Notes under the pieces: model-generated
The model's input: only the letters and a program-made list of their open reading frames with translations
What the model was told of the DNA's origin: nothing
Databases searched by the model: none
In this document: piece by piece, positions 1-6,961 of the stretch
How the letters are laid out: each line of letters begins with the position of its first letter
Numbering within the stretch: the stretch's first letter is position 1
Program-made: the position numbers and the translations under genes
DNA from: a virus
Length of the DNA: 28,892 nt
Reading direction: 5' to 3' (one strand)
Virus record (IMG/VR): IMGVR_UViG_3300028596_000052
Span: 1-28,892 of that record

Positions 1-69
1 CGACAGCCACGGGTGTACCGGGCCATCGACCTCATCAAGGCGTACGACGTTTTCTCGAAGGCGGCCTAG
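1..69 (+). CDS. C-terminal end of a rightward gene (partial)
   Basis: From the window edge an open frame of 22 codons runs to a TAG at 67-69. The visible tail reads as an ordinary soluble C-terminus containing VYRAIDLIKAYDVFSKAA, without a recognisable motif, so the function cannot be named. It converges on, and overlaps by about 35 bases, the leftward gene ending at 35. That is typical of the meeting point of a rightward early or replication block and the leftward late block of an actinophage. This is inferred from frame and context only, because the bulk of the gene lies outside the window. Confidence 0.5.
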   Translation, partial: RQPRVYRAIDLIKAYDVFSKAA

Positions 70-295
70 GGAGGCCGTACGTGTCGAGCATGTGGTCCGC
101 GTACTCGGCCGAGTACAAACCATAAAAGTAGCACCACGTCTCGCGGATCTTCCGATCCTCGTCGATCTCGTCCGACCACTCGGCGACAAGGCTTTCGTGT
201 TCGCGACGGTCGCGTCCCCTGAAGCTGCCGGAGTAGTCGGCACCGTACGTGTTCGACACCTTGACCCATGACCGGCTACGCATCATTCTGGCCAT
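35..295 (-). CDS. small hypothetical protein, last gene of the leftward operon
   Basis: An 86-residue charged protein with many Arg, Glu and Asp residues, no membrane segment and no motif I recognise. The ATG at 293-295 follows an AAGG element that overlaps the stop codon of the thymidylate synthase gene upstream (stop at 305-307). It is therefore probably translationally coupled to thyX and part of the same transcript. In-frame ATGs at codons 4 and 5 are possible alternative starts. Its 3' end overlaps the end of the convergent rightward gene. A nucleotide-metabolism role would be only guilt by association with thyX. Confidence 0.6.
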   Translation of the reverse strand: MARMMRSRSWVKVSNTYGADYSGSFRGRDRREHESLVAEWSDEIDEDRKIRETWCYFYGLYSAEYADHMLDTYGLPRPPSRKRRTP

Positions 296-304
296 GCGTC
301 AACC

Positions 305-1060
305 TTACGGGGCAACCCGCCCGTTCGCCACGAAAGAGGCGTGAGTGCTCGGCATCAGCTCACGCCAGAGGTTCTCCATCTTGTCGGCGACCATGTTGAT
401 CTCCTGCTGCGGAGAGGACGTCACCGTCGCGTCCGCGTATTTCGTCCGCAGGCTGAGGAAGTGCATCAGGCTGCGGGCGTTGCAGGTGACGTAGCCGGAG
501 AAGTAGATACCGAACCCCAGGGCCAGGCGTGCCACCTCGCGCGCCACTCCTGCCTGGATCATCGTCTGGTAGGCATCCCAGGACGTCTCGTACGCCCTCT
601 CCAGCTGCTCCACGACGACAGCGTGCAGGGTGCCGTCGTCCGTCTCGAAGTCGTACGCCCCCGCCTTCCCCGTCTGTACGAGGGGGCGGGTCGGCGAGGG
701 GACGTAGAACGTCGGACCCAGCTCGCGGTACCGGCCGGACTCGATGTTGTACGACCAGCCCACCCGGTGCCGGACCGTCTGCCAGAAGACCACCATGGGT
801 GCCTTCACGAAGAAGGTCATGCTGTTGTGTTCGAAGGGCGAGCCGTGCCTGTCCCGCATCAAGTAGTTGATCAGGCCCCTGTCCTTCGGGGTGAACTCTT
901 CCTGCCCGACCTCCTCGATGTCGAACCCCGCGCGCAGCAGTTCTTCCTCGATCTGCTCGCCGAGCGTGGACACCCGGGCGGCCTTGCACACGCCGAGGTC
1001 GGTGGCGTCGTGTCGGACCAGCGCGACGGACACGTCCGAGAGGAATGTCAGATCCGTCAT
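305..1060 (-). CDS. thyX: FAD-dependent thymidylate synthase
   Basis: Flavin-dependent thymidylate synthase of 251 residues, which methylates dUMP to dTMP using methylene-tetrahydrofolate and NADPH. The family signature is visible as an RHR triplet followed by SYNIESGRYRE, then the GPTFYVP stretch, and a C-terminal NARSLMHFLSLR segment typical of ThyX. Compared with the textbook RHR-x7-S signature there is one extra residue between RHR and the serine (RHRVGWSYNIES). The start at 1058-1060 was chosen because a strong AAGGGGAG lies just upstream; the longer frame from 1111 would run through a terminator hairpin. Phage ThyX enzymes raise the dTMP supply during replication. It lies beyond the lysis genes and behind an intrinsic terminator, so it is probably expressed by partial read-through or from its own promoter. 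Confidence 0.95.
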   Translation of the reverse strand: MTDLTFLSDVSVALVRHDATDLGVCKAARVSTLGEQIEEELLRAGFDIEEVGQEEFTPKDRGLINYLMRDRHGSPFEHNSMTFFVKAPMVVFWQTVRHRVGWSYNIESGRYRELGPTFYVPSPTRPLVQTGKAGAYDFETDDGTLHAVVVEQLERAYETSWDAYQTMIQAGVAREVARLALGFGIYFSGYVTCNARSLMHFLSLRTKYADATVTSSPQQEINMVADKMENLWRELMPSTHASFVANGRVAP

Positions 1061-1089
1061 GTTCTCCCCTTCTGTCGGCCACCCCAACG

Positions 1090-1129
1090 AAAAAGAAGGG
1101 GTGCCCGGCAATTCTGCCAGGCACCCCTT
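1090..1129 (-). terminator. intrinsic terminator after the lysis genes
   Basis: On the minus strand a 10-bp perfect stem (AAGGGGTGCC at 1096-1105 with GGCACCCCTT at 1120-1129), extended inside the loop by GGCA/TGCC pairing, is followed by CTTTTTC. This is a textbook rho-independent terminator. It lies directly after the stop of the last lysis gene and about 30 bases before the thyX start, so it should end or attenuate the late transcript. Confidence 0.9.
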
Positions 1130-1130
1130 G

Positions 1131-1343
1131 TCATGCTCCGAGCCCCTGAGCCAGGTACGGGACTGCCATACCGACCAGTGCTGCGGCTCCGCTGGCCATC
1201 CATACTCGGCGTTCGAGCTGGGTGACCCGCGTCTCCAGTTGAGCGATGTCCGCGTCTGCGCGGTCCAGGTGCTTCTCGATGGATGTCAGACGGCCGTCGA
1301 TCCTAGCGAGGCCGACCTCAAGGGCAAGACGGATGTCCTCCAA
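1131..1343 (-). CDS. coiled-coil single-pass membrane protein, holin-associated
   Basis: A 70-residue protein (78 if the overlapping GTG at 1365-1367 is the start). I prefer the TTG at 1341-1343 because GGAGG lies 8 bases upstream. The N-terminal two thirds form a heptad-rich helix (LEVGLARIDGRLTSIEKHL, then DIAQLETRVTQLERR). The C-terminus is one hydrophobic segment, WMASGAAALVGMAVPYLAQGLGA. This build is common next to holins in actinophage lysis cassettes and could act as a second holin, antiholin or pinholin. It directly follows the two-helix holin gene, whose stop codon overlaps the alternative GTG. The role is inferred from position and topology. Confidence 0.75.
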   Translation of the reverse strand: MEDIRLALEVGLARIDGRLTSIEKHLDRADADIAQLETRVTQLERRVWMASGAAALVGMAVPYLAQGLGA

Positions 1344-1366
1344 GGTGCATGCCTCCGAATTCGCCA

Positions 1367-1579
1367 CTACACGCCCCCGGTGAGGGATGCGCTCTCGTTG
1401 TTGCCGACCCTCTTGGCGACGAGTCCCTTCAGAAGTGCAGTAACGGCGGCCACGCCGCCACCGACGGCGGCAAGCCACACGGACTTGTCCGTCATCTCGG
1501 TCACGACGAGCGAGCCCAGGAAGCCCTGGGCGAAGGTCACGACAACGCGCTCGGCGAGGTCGCGTACGTACACGTTCAT
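1367..1579 (-). CDS. holin, two-helix r1t-like type
   Basis: A 70-residue protein with two predicted membrane helices, roughly residues 11-28 (RVVVTFAQGFLGSLVV) and 34-55 (VWLAAVGGGVAAVTALLKGL), and a short charged C-terminus. Size, topology and position immediately after the endolysin match r1t-type holins, which permeabilise the cytoplasmic membrane at the end of infection and release the endolysin. AGGAG lies 7 bases upstream of the ATG and overlaps the endolysin stop. Assignment rests on topology and context rather than a catalytic motif. Confidence 0.85.
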   Translation of the reverse strand: MNVYVRDLAERVVVTFAQGFLGSLVVTEMTDKSVWLAAVGGGVAAVTALLKGLVAKRVGNNESASLTGGV

Positions 1580-1588
1580 GAGGGACTC

Positions 1589-2521
1589 CTAGGATTCGGC
1601 GACTTCCAGGTGGATGGTGACCTTGTCGATCTCGCTCTTGATGCGAGTGATCAGGGCTTCCGCGTCGATCTCCGCCGTGTTGGCGGCCAGCTGGGCGACG
1701 GTCTTCACCAGCTCGTCGATGGCGACCTGCTGTGCCGCCGTACGGGCGTCCAGGGCCCGGACCCGGTTGCCGATGTCCTTGAGGTAGCTCTGCGGCTGCC
1801 ACGTGGCGTTCGTGGCCCGGTCGGCTGCCGATGAGGGTGCGGGCACCCTGTCGCTCAGCCACACCGCCGCGTAGATGTCGTCCTTGCTCAGGCCGGACAA
1901 GCTGTCCTCCTCATCTCCCGGGGTCCAATCCGCCGGGTGCTTGAGACGCTCGGCCACGTCGGCACGGAATGTGTTCATGTCAAAGGAGGGGTCGATCTTG
2001 CGACGCGTCCCCTCCTTGTGGCCGATGATCGAGTGCGCGGTCCAGCCGTGAGCACGGCAGATCGCCGTGGCCCACCGGACGGCGGCGTCGTACTGAGCCT
2101 CCGGGTACGGGTCCTTGCCGTTTCCGAGGTTCTCGATCTCGATGCCGTAGTAGTGCCGGTTGCCGTCCACCGGCTCCGCAGCGTCAGGGCGCGGGTGCGT
2201 CTTTGACTCGGCCACGACGGCGTCGTGTGCGTTCTGCGCGAACGTCCCGGCGTGGTTGGCCCGGCCGTAGCCGACCATCGTCGCCGTGGCGTTCTTGGCG
2301 AGGTGGGTGTGGCAGAGCGGGCCGGGCAGGTCGGCCAGTCCGTTGAAGCACAGGCTCAGGCTGTTCGACCCGGCCGTGTGGTGGATGACGATCCCGTTGA
2401 GGTTGTCCCACTTGCCCTTGTGGTTTCGGTTGTTGGTTCGCCAACCGGAGCGCTCGACGACCATTACGCCCTCGGCGCGCAGCGCGGACACGAGGCGATC
2501 GGCGGACAGGGGGGAGGCCAT
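1589..2521 (-). CDS. endolysin, N-acetylmuramoyl-L-alanine amidase
   Basis: A 310-residue peptidoglycan hydrolase with an N-terminal Amidase_2/PGRP-type domain (about residues 20-195). Expected zinc ligands are visible: His47 in IVIHHTAG, His168 in IIGHKEG and Asp177 in RRKIDPSF, with Lys175 near the active site and Tyr124/125 in RHYYGIEIEN. The C-terminal third (about 205-310) is helical, with NRVRALDARTAAQQVAIDELVKT-like heptads, and may bind the wall or oligomerise. There is no signal peptide, so export is expected through the holin. It is followed by the holin and the coiled-coil membrane protein, forming a complete lysis cassette. It cleaves the amide bond between MurNAc and L-Ala of the host wall. 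Confidence 0.93.
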   Translation of the reverse strand: MASPLSADRLVSALRAEGVMVVERSGWRTNNRNHKGKWDNLNGIVIHHTAGSNSLSLCFNGLADLPGPLCHTHLAKNATATMVGYGRANHAGTFAQNAHDAVVAESKTHPRPDAAEPVDGNRHYYGIEIENLGNGKDPYPEAQYDAAVRWATAICRAHGWTAHSIIGHKEGTRRKIDPSFDMNTFRADVAERLKHPADWTPGDEEDSLSGLSKDDIYAAVWLSDRVPAPSSAADRATNATWQPQSYLKDIGNRVRALDARTAAQQVAIDELVKTVAQLAANTAEIDAEALITRIKSEIDKVTIHLEVAES

Positions 2522-2530
2522 GGGTACTCC

Positions 2531-3052
2531 TTACGCTGCCTGGTAGAAGCCGACGGCGCGGATCGCGTCCGTGCTCGCCCAGGTGAAGGGCGTGACGGCG
2601 TCGACCAGGCCCACGGAGACGGCGGCGTAGCCGCCTGCTGCGCCGGTGGAGCCACCGGTGGTCTCAAGTTCGAGAGCTGCGGTGGACGTGAGGCGGCAGC
2701 GCAGCGGGTACCGAGCGGAGCCGGGTGTTCCGCCGGTCGCGCTGTCCTGGGCTTCGCCGTATCCGACGATCAAGGCGGTGGTGGACGCGGTGACCGGGAG
2801 CGAGAAGCGCCAGTTGTCCGCCGACGTTCCTCCACCGAATGAGGTGGTGGTACCGAACGTGACCTCCAGCCGGAAGAACACGACGTCGCCGGTCTGGCAG
2901 TACGAGCCGGACAGTGTGGCGTTGCCGAGGCTGGGCGTTGCCGAACCGGTCGATGTGGACCACGTCGGCGTCCAGGACGACCAACGCGGTGTTATCTGGT
3001 TCAGCCGGGCGGCGGTGATTCGCTGCCCGGCCTGCCAGGGGGTAACCCCCAT
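2531..3052 (-). CDS. minor tail / structural protein
   Basis: A 173-residue protein rich in Ser, Thr and Gly with alternating short beta strands and no Cys-rich or catalytic motif. The beginning MGVTPWQAGQRITAARLN resembles N-termini of small structural proteins found between the tail-tip protein and the endolysin of many actinophages. AAGGAG lies 8 bases before the ATG and overlaps the stop of the tail-tip gene, so the two are co-translated. It probably forms a small beta-sandwich on the tail tip or fibre. Function is inferred from composition and position. Confidence 0.7.
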   Translation of the reverse strand: MGVTPWQAGQRITAARLNQITPRWSSWTPTWSTSTGSATPSLGNATLSGSYCQTGDVVFFRLEVTFGTTTSFGGGTSADNWRFSLPVTASTTALIVGYGEAQDSATGGTPGSARYPLRCRLTSTAALELETTGGSTGAAGGYAAVSVGLVDAVTPFTWASTDAIRAVGFYQAA

Positions 3053-3063
3053 AAAGCGTCTCC

Positions 3064-6000
3064 TTACAGTGCCGTGATGGCGGGGTAGGCGAGACGCACG
3101 TCAGCACCTGCCGAGTGTGTTTTGACGACCCCATTCATGGACCGAGTCACAGTAAAGGTCTGCGGATTCACGACCTTGAAATTGTCGAACTGTATCTGCG
3201 GGTTCACGCTCGTGTTTGTGGTGTCCCTGTAGGAGCGAATTCCGACACTGTCCACGGTGGTGATGCTGGTGTCGGACGCCGACAGGTTCCAGTCCCCCGG
3301 TTCGGGGGTGGTGAGCTCCCATACGCGAGCGCGAACCGTGCTTCCCGTTACCTGGAATCGCGTGCGGAGGAAGGTGCCACCTGCGTGCGTGACCGGAACG
3401 GTGTACGTAGCTAGCTGGGTACCCGATCCCGACACGCGCTTCTGGAGAGTCGCAATGACGGTGCTGCTCGTCGTGTATTCCAGTCGCAGGTTGTAGAAGT
3501 TGGAGTTGTCGACCGTGCGGATGACAGGTCCCGCGAAGATCGGCCCTCCGGTGGGGATCGTTGCCGTGGTGATGTCGACGTACACGTCGATATCCGCACT
3601 CGGAGCTGTGATCAGTGCGAGCCGAGCGGAGTTGACTGCCGAAGGGGAGATGGCTCCGTAACCGCCGGTCACTGAGAAGTCTGCCGCAGTGCCGGTGGTC
3701 GCCCAGGTCTGCCCGGAATCCGCTGTACCCCAGCCGTTACTTTCGGTGCGACCGAACTTGTCGTACACGCTGCGCGTGCACCCCGTGACCCGCATGACTT
3801 CACCGCCGATACGGATATCGAAAGGGAAGTCATCAGGGAGTTCGTCGTCCACGGTGGGGCGCAGAGTCAGCATGTCGGAATACAGGACGTCGGTTGCCGG
3901 AGGGAAATCCGGGACCGTCGGAGACATGTTGACGTACGCCGCGCTCGCGGGCGCAATCGCCGTCCCCTGGAACCACGTCCATTCACCGGCCGTCAGCGTC
4001 TCGTTGGCTGAATTCGTGGACAGGTAGTTGAACGTGGCGTCGAACCAGTTGATGTTGAGGTCCACGCTGCGCGAGGTCTCGCACATCTGCCAGCCGGAGA
4101 AGGTGTACGACTTCCCGACGGTGACGGCGGTCATGTCGGACCCGGCGTTCGGGTACTGAGTGACCCCGTCCGGTGTCAGCTTCATGGACCAGTCGCCGAG
4201 GAAAGGCGGAATGCCCGGCGTTTCTACGCGTTCGATGGTGCAGCCATTCCCCGCCCAGCCGGTCAGGTCGGTTTCGAACGCGTAGTTGGTGACCAGGGAC
4301 GGGGCTGCGATCACCCATTCCGGACCGGAAGTCACCTGGACATCCACGTCGGTTTCCGTGGTGGTCAGGTCTTCCTTCAGCACGCTGCCGTCGGTGTCCG
4401 CGTGGGTGTACAGGCTCTGCGGCGAGTACGCCTCGTACGCCACGTTGTACGGTCCGTACGGCGTGCAGTTGTACTTGATGGTCCAGTGGTACTGATCGAA
4501 GGACTCCGTGTAGCCCTGAACAAGCAGGTCGATGGTGTCCGGCGGCAGCCACGGCGGCGGGTTGGTGATCTGGAGACGGCAGCCGAAGTCCGTCAGTAGC
4601 GCCGCCGAGACCGTGGCAGGTGCGTTCGCCAGGTCCACGGTGACCTGGGGGAAGCGCGTCTCGTCCCACGTGCCCCGGTGCAGGAGCCAGCCCGCGTGGT
4701 GCGAGGGCTGGTCGTCGCTGTACAGCTGGAAGGTGTACGACGTGTCGTACAGACCGATGCCGTTGGGCGGGCTCTGGGTGGACAGTGCCCCCGAGGTCAG
4801 CGTGGTGCGGGCGAAGGACCCGCCCTCTCGGGTAACGGTGACATCGTTCGTGACGAGCTGGTCGTCGTCCACGGGGTCCAGGGGCGCAACAAGTCCGTCC
4901 GACCCTTCGTAGTTCAGGACCATGGTGGGGACCTGGTTGTACAGGCTGGTGCGCTGCACCAGCTTGACGCCCAGGATGTCCCGCTGCTCCCCGAGGATTC
5001 CCTGGTCCACCTCCTCCGCGTTCCGCATGAGGTCGAGGACTGTGCTGCGGGACTGCACGCCCATCTGCTGATCGCCGAAGGCCGTGGTGTATGCGGTGAT
5101 GTCCTCCTCGACGCCCAGTCGGTGAACGCGGGCGGCAGCCCTCTCGCCATCCCATCCGATGAGCGCGTTGGTGGCGTTGGTGAACGCCTCTGAGTCGTCG
5201 GACAGAGCGAGGTGCCCAAACGCTGTGTCGTTCATCAGGCCGTCTTCACCGAAGCGGACCTGAGTGGCACGCCCCACCGTGTAGCCGGTAAGAGTTCCGG
5301 ATATCGCGCCGCTGACGCTGGTGTTCAGTGTGCTGGTGATGAGGTCGTAGCTGATGAGCCGGTAACTGATATTGCTACCGCTTGTCGTCAGCTCAACTCC
5401 GACGCTCTTCTTCTCGCCGTTCAGGGCGAAAAGGTAGTAGCCCGTGTTGAGGATCTCCGTCCCCTCGGCGTCATACGCCCTGAGTGCTAGCGATCCGTTG
5501 GTGTTCATGAAGACGGACCAGTTCCGCGCCGTACCGGTCTGGGTGAAGGAGAACAGGCGCTGCTCGGCGGCAACACCTGCTGCGGGAACGGCGATGAAAA
5601 CGCGCGTAAAGATGTAGCCCGTCGTCGTGTAGGCGGGGACGTTCGCCCGAAGGGAGCCGGTGCCTACCGTGAGAATGGGGTCCGATGCGGCCCAGTCGCT
5701 GTAGGCGGCGGGCGTGACGGTCCCCTTGATGGACATCGGGGAGTGCCCGTCGAATGCGGAGGCGATGCTTGTCGCTTCGCTTCCATCTTCCATCGGCCAG
5801 TAGGCGATGATTCCCGTGCGGTACGTAGAGGTGTACTCCCGGTACGCCGGAGACTTCGCGGCGACAACACCCTGGGAAAGCCGACGGAGAACACCCGATG
5901 CTTCCACGCGCGTGACGATGTCGTGCCCGCCGGTGTCCCATTCGGGCGTCCACGAGGAGATCTCGCCGACGAAGCGGACCTTCCGTTTGGTGATCTGGGT

Positions 6001-6939
6001 GTCCACGTTGTCGGCGTCGTACACCCATGTCAATCCCGCTTCGTCGACAAAGGAGGCGCTGCCGACTGCCTCGTTCGCGAAGATCGGGTTGGCGACGATG
6101 GTCCCGTCGATGCCGTTGCGGACCTCTGCCGCGTGCACGTAACCGTGAGGCATCGTGTAGGCCGTGCCGTTGTTGGCATTGCCGATATGCAGGGGGGCGG
6201 TGCTGTTGTAGAGGCTGGTCGTTGCCCCAGCGGTCTCGGTGTTGCCCAGCTGCGTCCAGATACCGTCGATCGAGTCGGACGTGTAGAAGCGGCATGTGAA
6301 GCCGCCCGCACCATTGTCGACGTCGAGGGTGGCGCGAACGGCCATTCGCCCGGTGGGCGGGACGGGAAGGACGTCGGAGCAGGTGACGGTGTAGCCCGTG
6401 CTCTGTGTGCCGTCCTCGGACCAGCGGAGAACGAGGCTTCCGTTCTGAACCGAGAGGTACCACGAGCGCTGACTACCGGAGGTCGCGTACTTGCCGATCA
6501 GCTCGGTCAGCACGGAAGTCAGCCCACGGCCGATCATGCCGTCGGCCAGGTGCCAGTTGAAGAGCGTCGCGTCCAGGCGGATGTCGATGTCGCCCGTGAT
6601 GTCGATGGCTGCGGTGTCGAGCACGCTGATGGTGTTGGTCTCCGCGCCGCCGGGCATCCAGAGAGCGGCGTCTCCCGCCTCGACGGAAACGCGGACCGGG
6701 GTGTTGCGCCCGATCTGCCCGTAGAATGGGCTCTCGGGGTTGCGAGGGCTGTATTTGCCGTCGCGGTTGTTCAGGGAGAAGGAACACCGCCCAGGGTCGG
6801 TCTGCTGACCCCAGTCGGACCGGCCCCGCGTGATCTCGATCTGGTCAGCGGCGCGTACGTCGCTGGTGATATCAGTCCACGCGGTGCCGTCGAGGCTTAC
6901 TTCCACGGTTATCGGAAGTGGAGTCTCGGGAAAAGCCAC
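3064..6939 (-). CDS. large tail-tip / receptor-binding minor tail protein
   Basis: A 1291-residue minor tail protein starting at GTG 6937-6939 behind GGGGAGG. Residues 1-90 look like a tail hub start (VEVSLDGTAWTDITSDVR). Two LamG/concanavalin-like beta-sandwiches follow at about 92-290 and 375-590; the second has IIAYWPMEDG. Residues 600-840 look like hub core. A carbohydrate-binding-like jelly roll follows at about 880-1027 (LVTNYAFETDLTGWAG). Another beta-sandwich (about 1058-1257, YDKFGRTESNGWG to FDNFKV) appears inserted between the two halves of a conserved end module, GEVMRVTG and TFTVTRSMNGVVK. The gene sits directly after the tape measure, where tail-tip proteins of siphoviruses lie. 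It likely binds cell-wall glycans of the host. Domain limits are estimates by eye. Confidence 0.85.
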   Translation of the reverse strand: MAFPETPLPITVEVSLDGTAWTDITSDVRAADQIEITRGRSDWGQQTDPGRCSFSLNNRDGKYSPRNPESPFYGQIGRNTPVRVSVEAGDAALWMPGGAETNTISVLDTAAIDITGDIDIRLDATLFNWHLADGMIGRGLTSVLTELIGKYATSGSQRSWYLSVQNGSLVLRWSEDGTQSTGYTVTCSDVLPVPPTGRMAVRATLDVDNGAGGFTCRFYTSDSIDGIWTQLGNTETAGATTSLYNSTAPLHIGNANNGTAYTMPHGYVHAAEVRNGIDGTIVANPIFANEAVGSASFVDEAGLTWVYDADNVDTQITKRKVRFVGEISSWTPEWDTGGHDIVTRVEASGVLRRLSQGVVAAKSPAYREYTSTYRTGIIAYWPMEDGSEATSIASAFDGHSPMSIKGTVTPAAYSDWAASDPILTVGTGSLRANVPAYTTTGYIFTRVFIAVPAAGVAAEQRLFSFTQTGTARNWSVFMNTNGSLALRAYDAEGTEILNTGYYLFALNGEKKSVGVELTTSGSNISYRLISYDLITSTLNTSVSGAISGTLTGYTVGRATQVRFGEDGLMNDTAFGHLALSDDSEAFTNATNALIGWDGERAAARVHRLGVEEDITAYTTAFGDQQMGVQSRSTVLDLMRNAEEVDQGILGEQRDILGVKLVQRTSLYNQVPTMVLNYEGSDGLVAPLDPVDDDQLVTNDVTVTREGGSFARTTLTSGALSTQSPPNGIGLYDTSYTFQLYSDDQPSHHAGWLLHRGTWDETRFPQVTVDLANAPATVSAALLTDFGCRLQITNPPPWLPPDTIDLLVQGYTESFDQYHWTIKYNCTPYGPYNVAYEAYSPQSLYTHADTDGSVLKEDLTTTETDVDVQVTSGPEWVIAAPSLVTNYAFETDLTGWAGNGCTIERVETPGIPPFLGDWSMKLTPDGVTQYPNAGSDMTAVTVGKSYTFSGWQMCETSRSVDLNINWFDATFNYLSTNSANETLTAGEWTWFQGTAIAPASAAYVNMSPTVPDFPPATDVLYSDMLTLRPTVDDELPDDFPFDIRIGGEVMRVTGCTRSVYDKFGRTESNGWGTADSGQTWATTGTAADFSVTGGYGAISPSAVNSARLALITAPSADIDVYVDITTATIPTGGPIFAGPVIRTVDNSNFYNLRLEYTTSSTVIATLQKRVSGSGTQLATYTVPVTHAGGTFLRTRFQVTGSTVRARVWELTTPEPGDWNLSASDTSITTVDSVGIRSYRDTTNTSVNPQIQFDNFKVVNPQTFTVTRSMNGVVKTHSAGADVRLAYPAITAL

Positions 6940-6961
6940 GGTGTTCCTCCCCTGAATTCAT

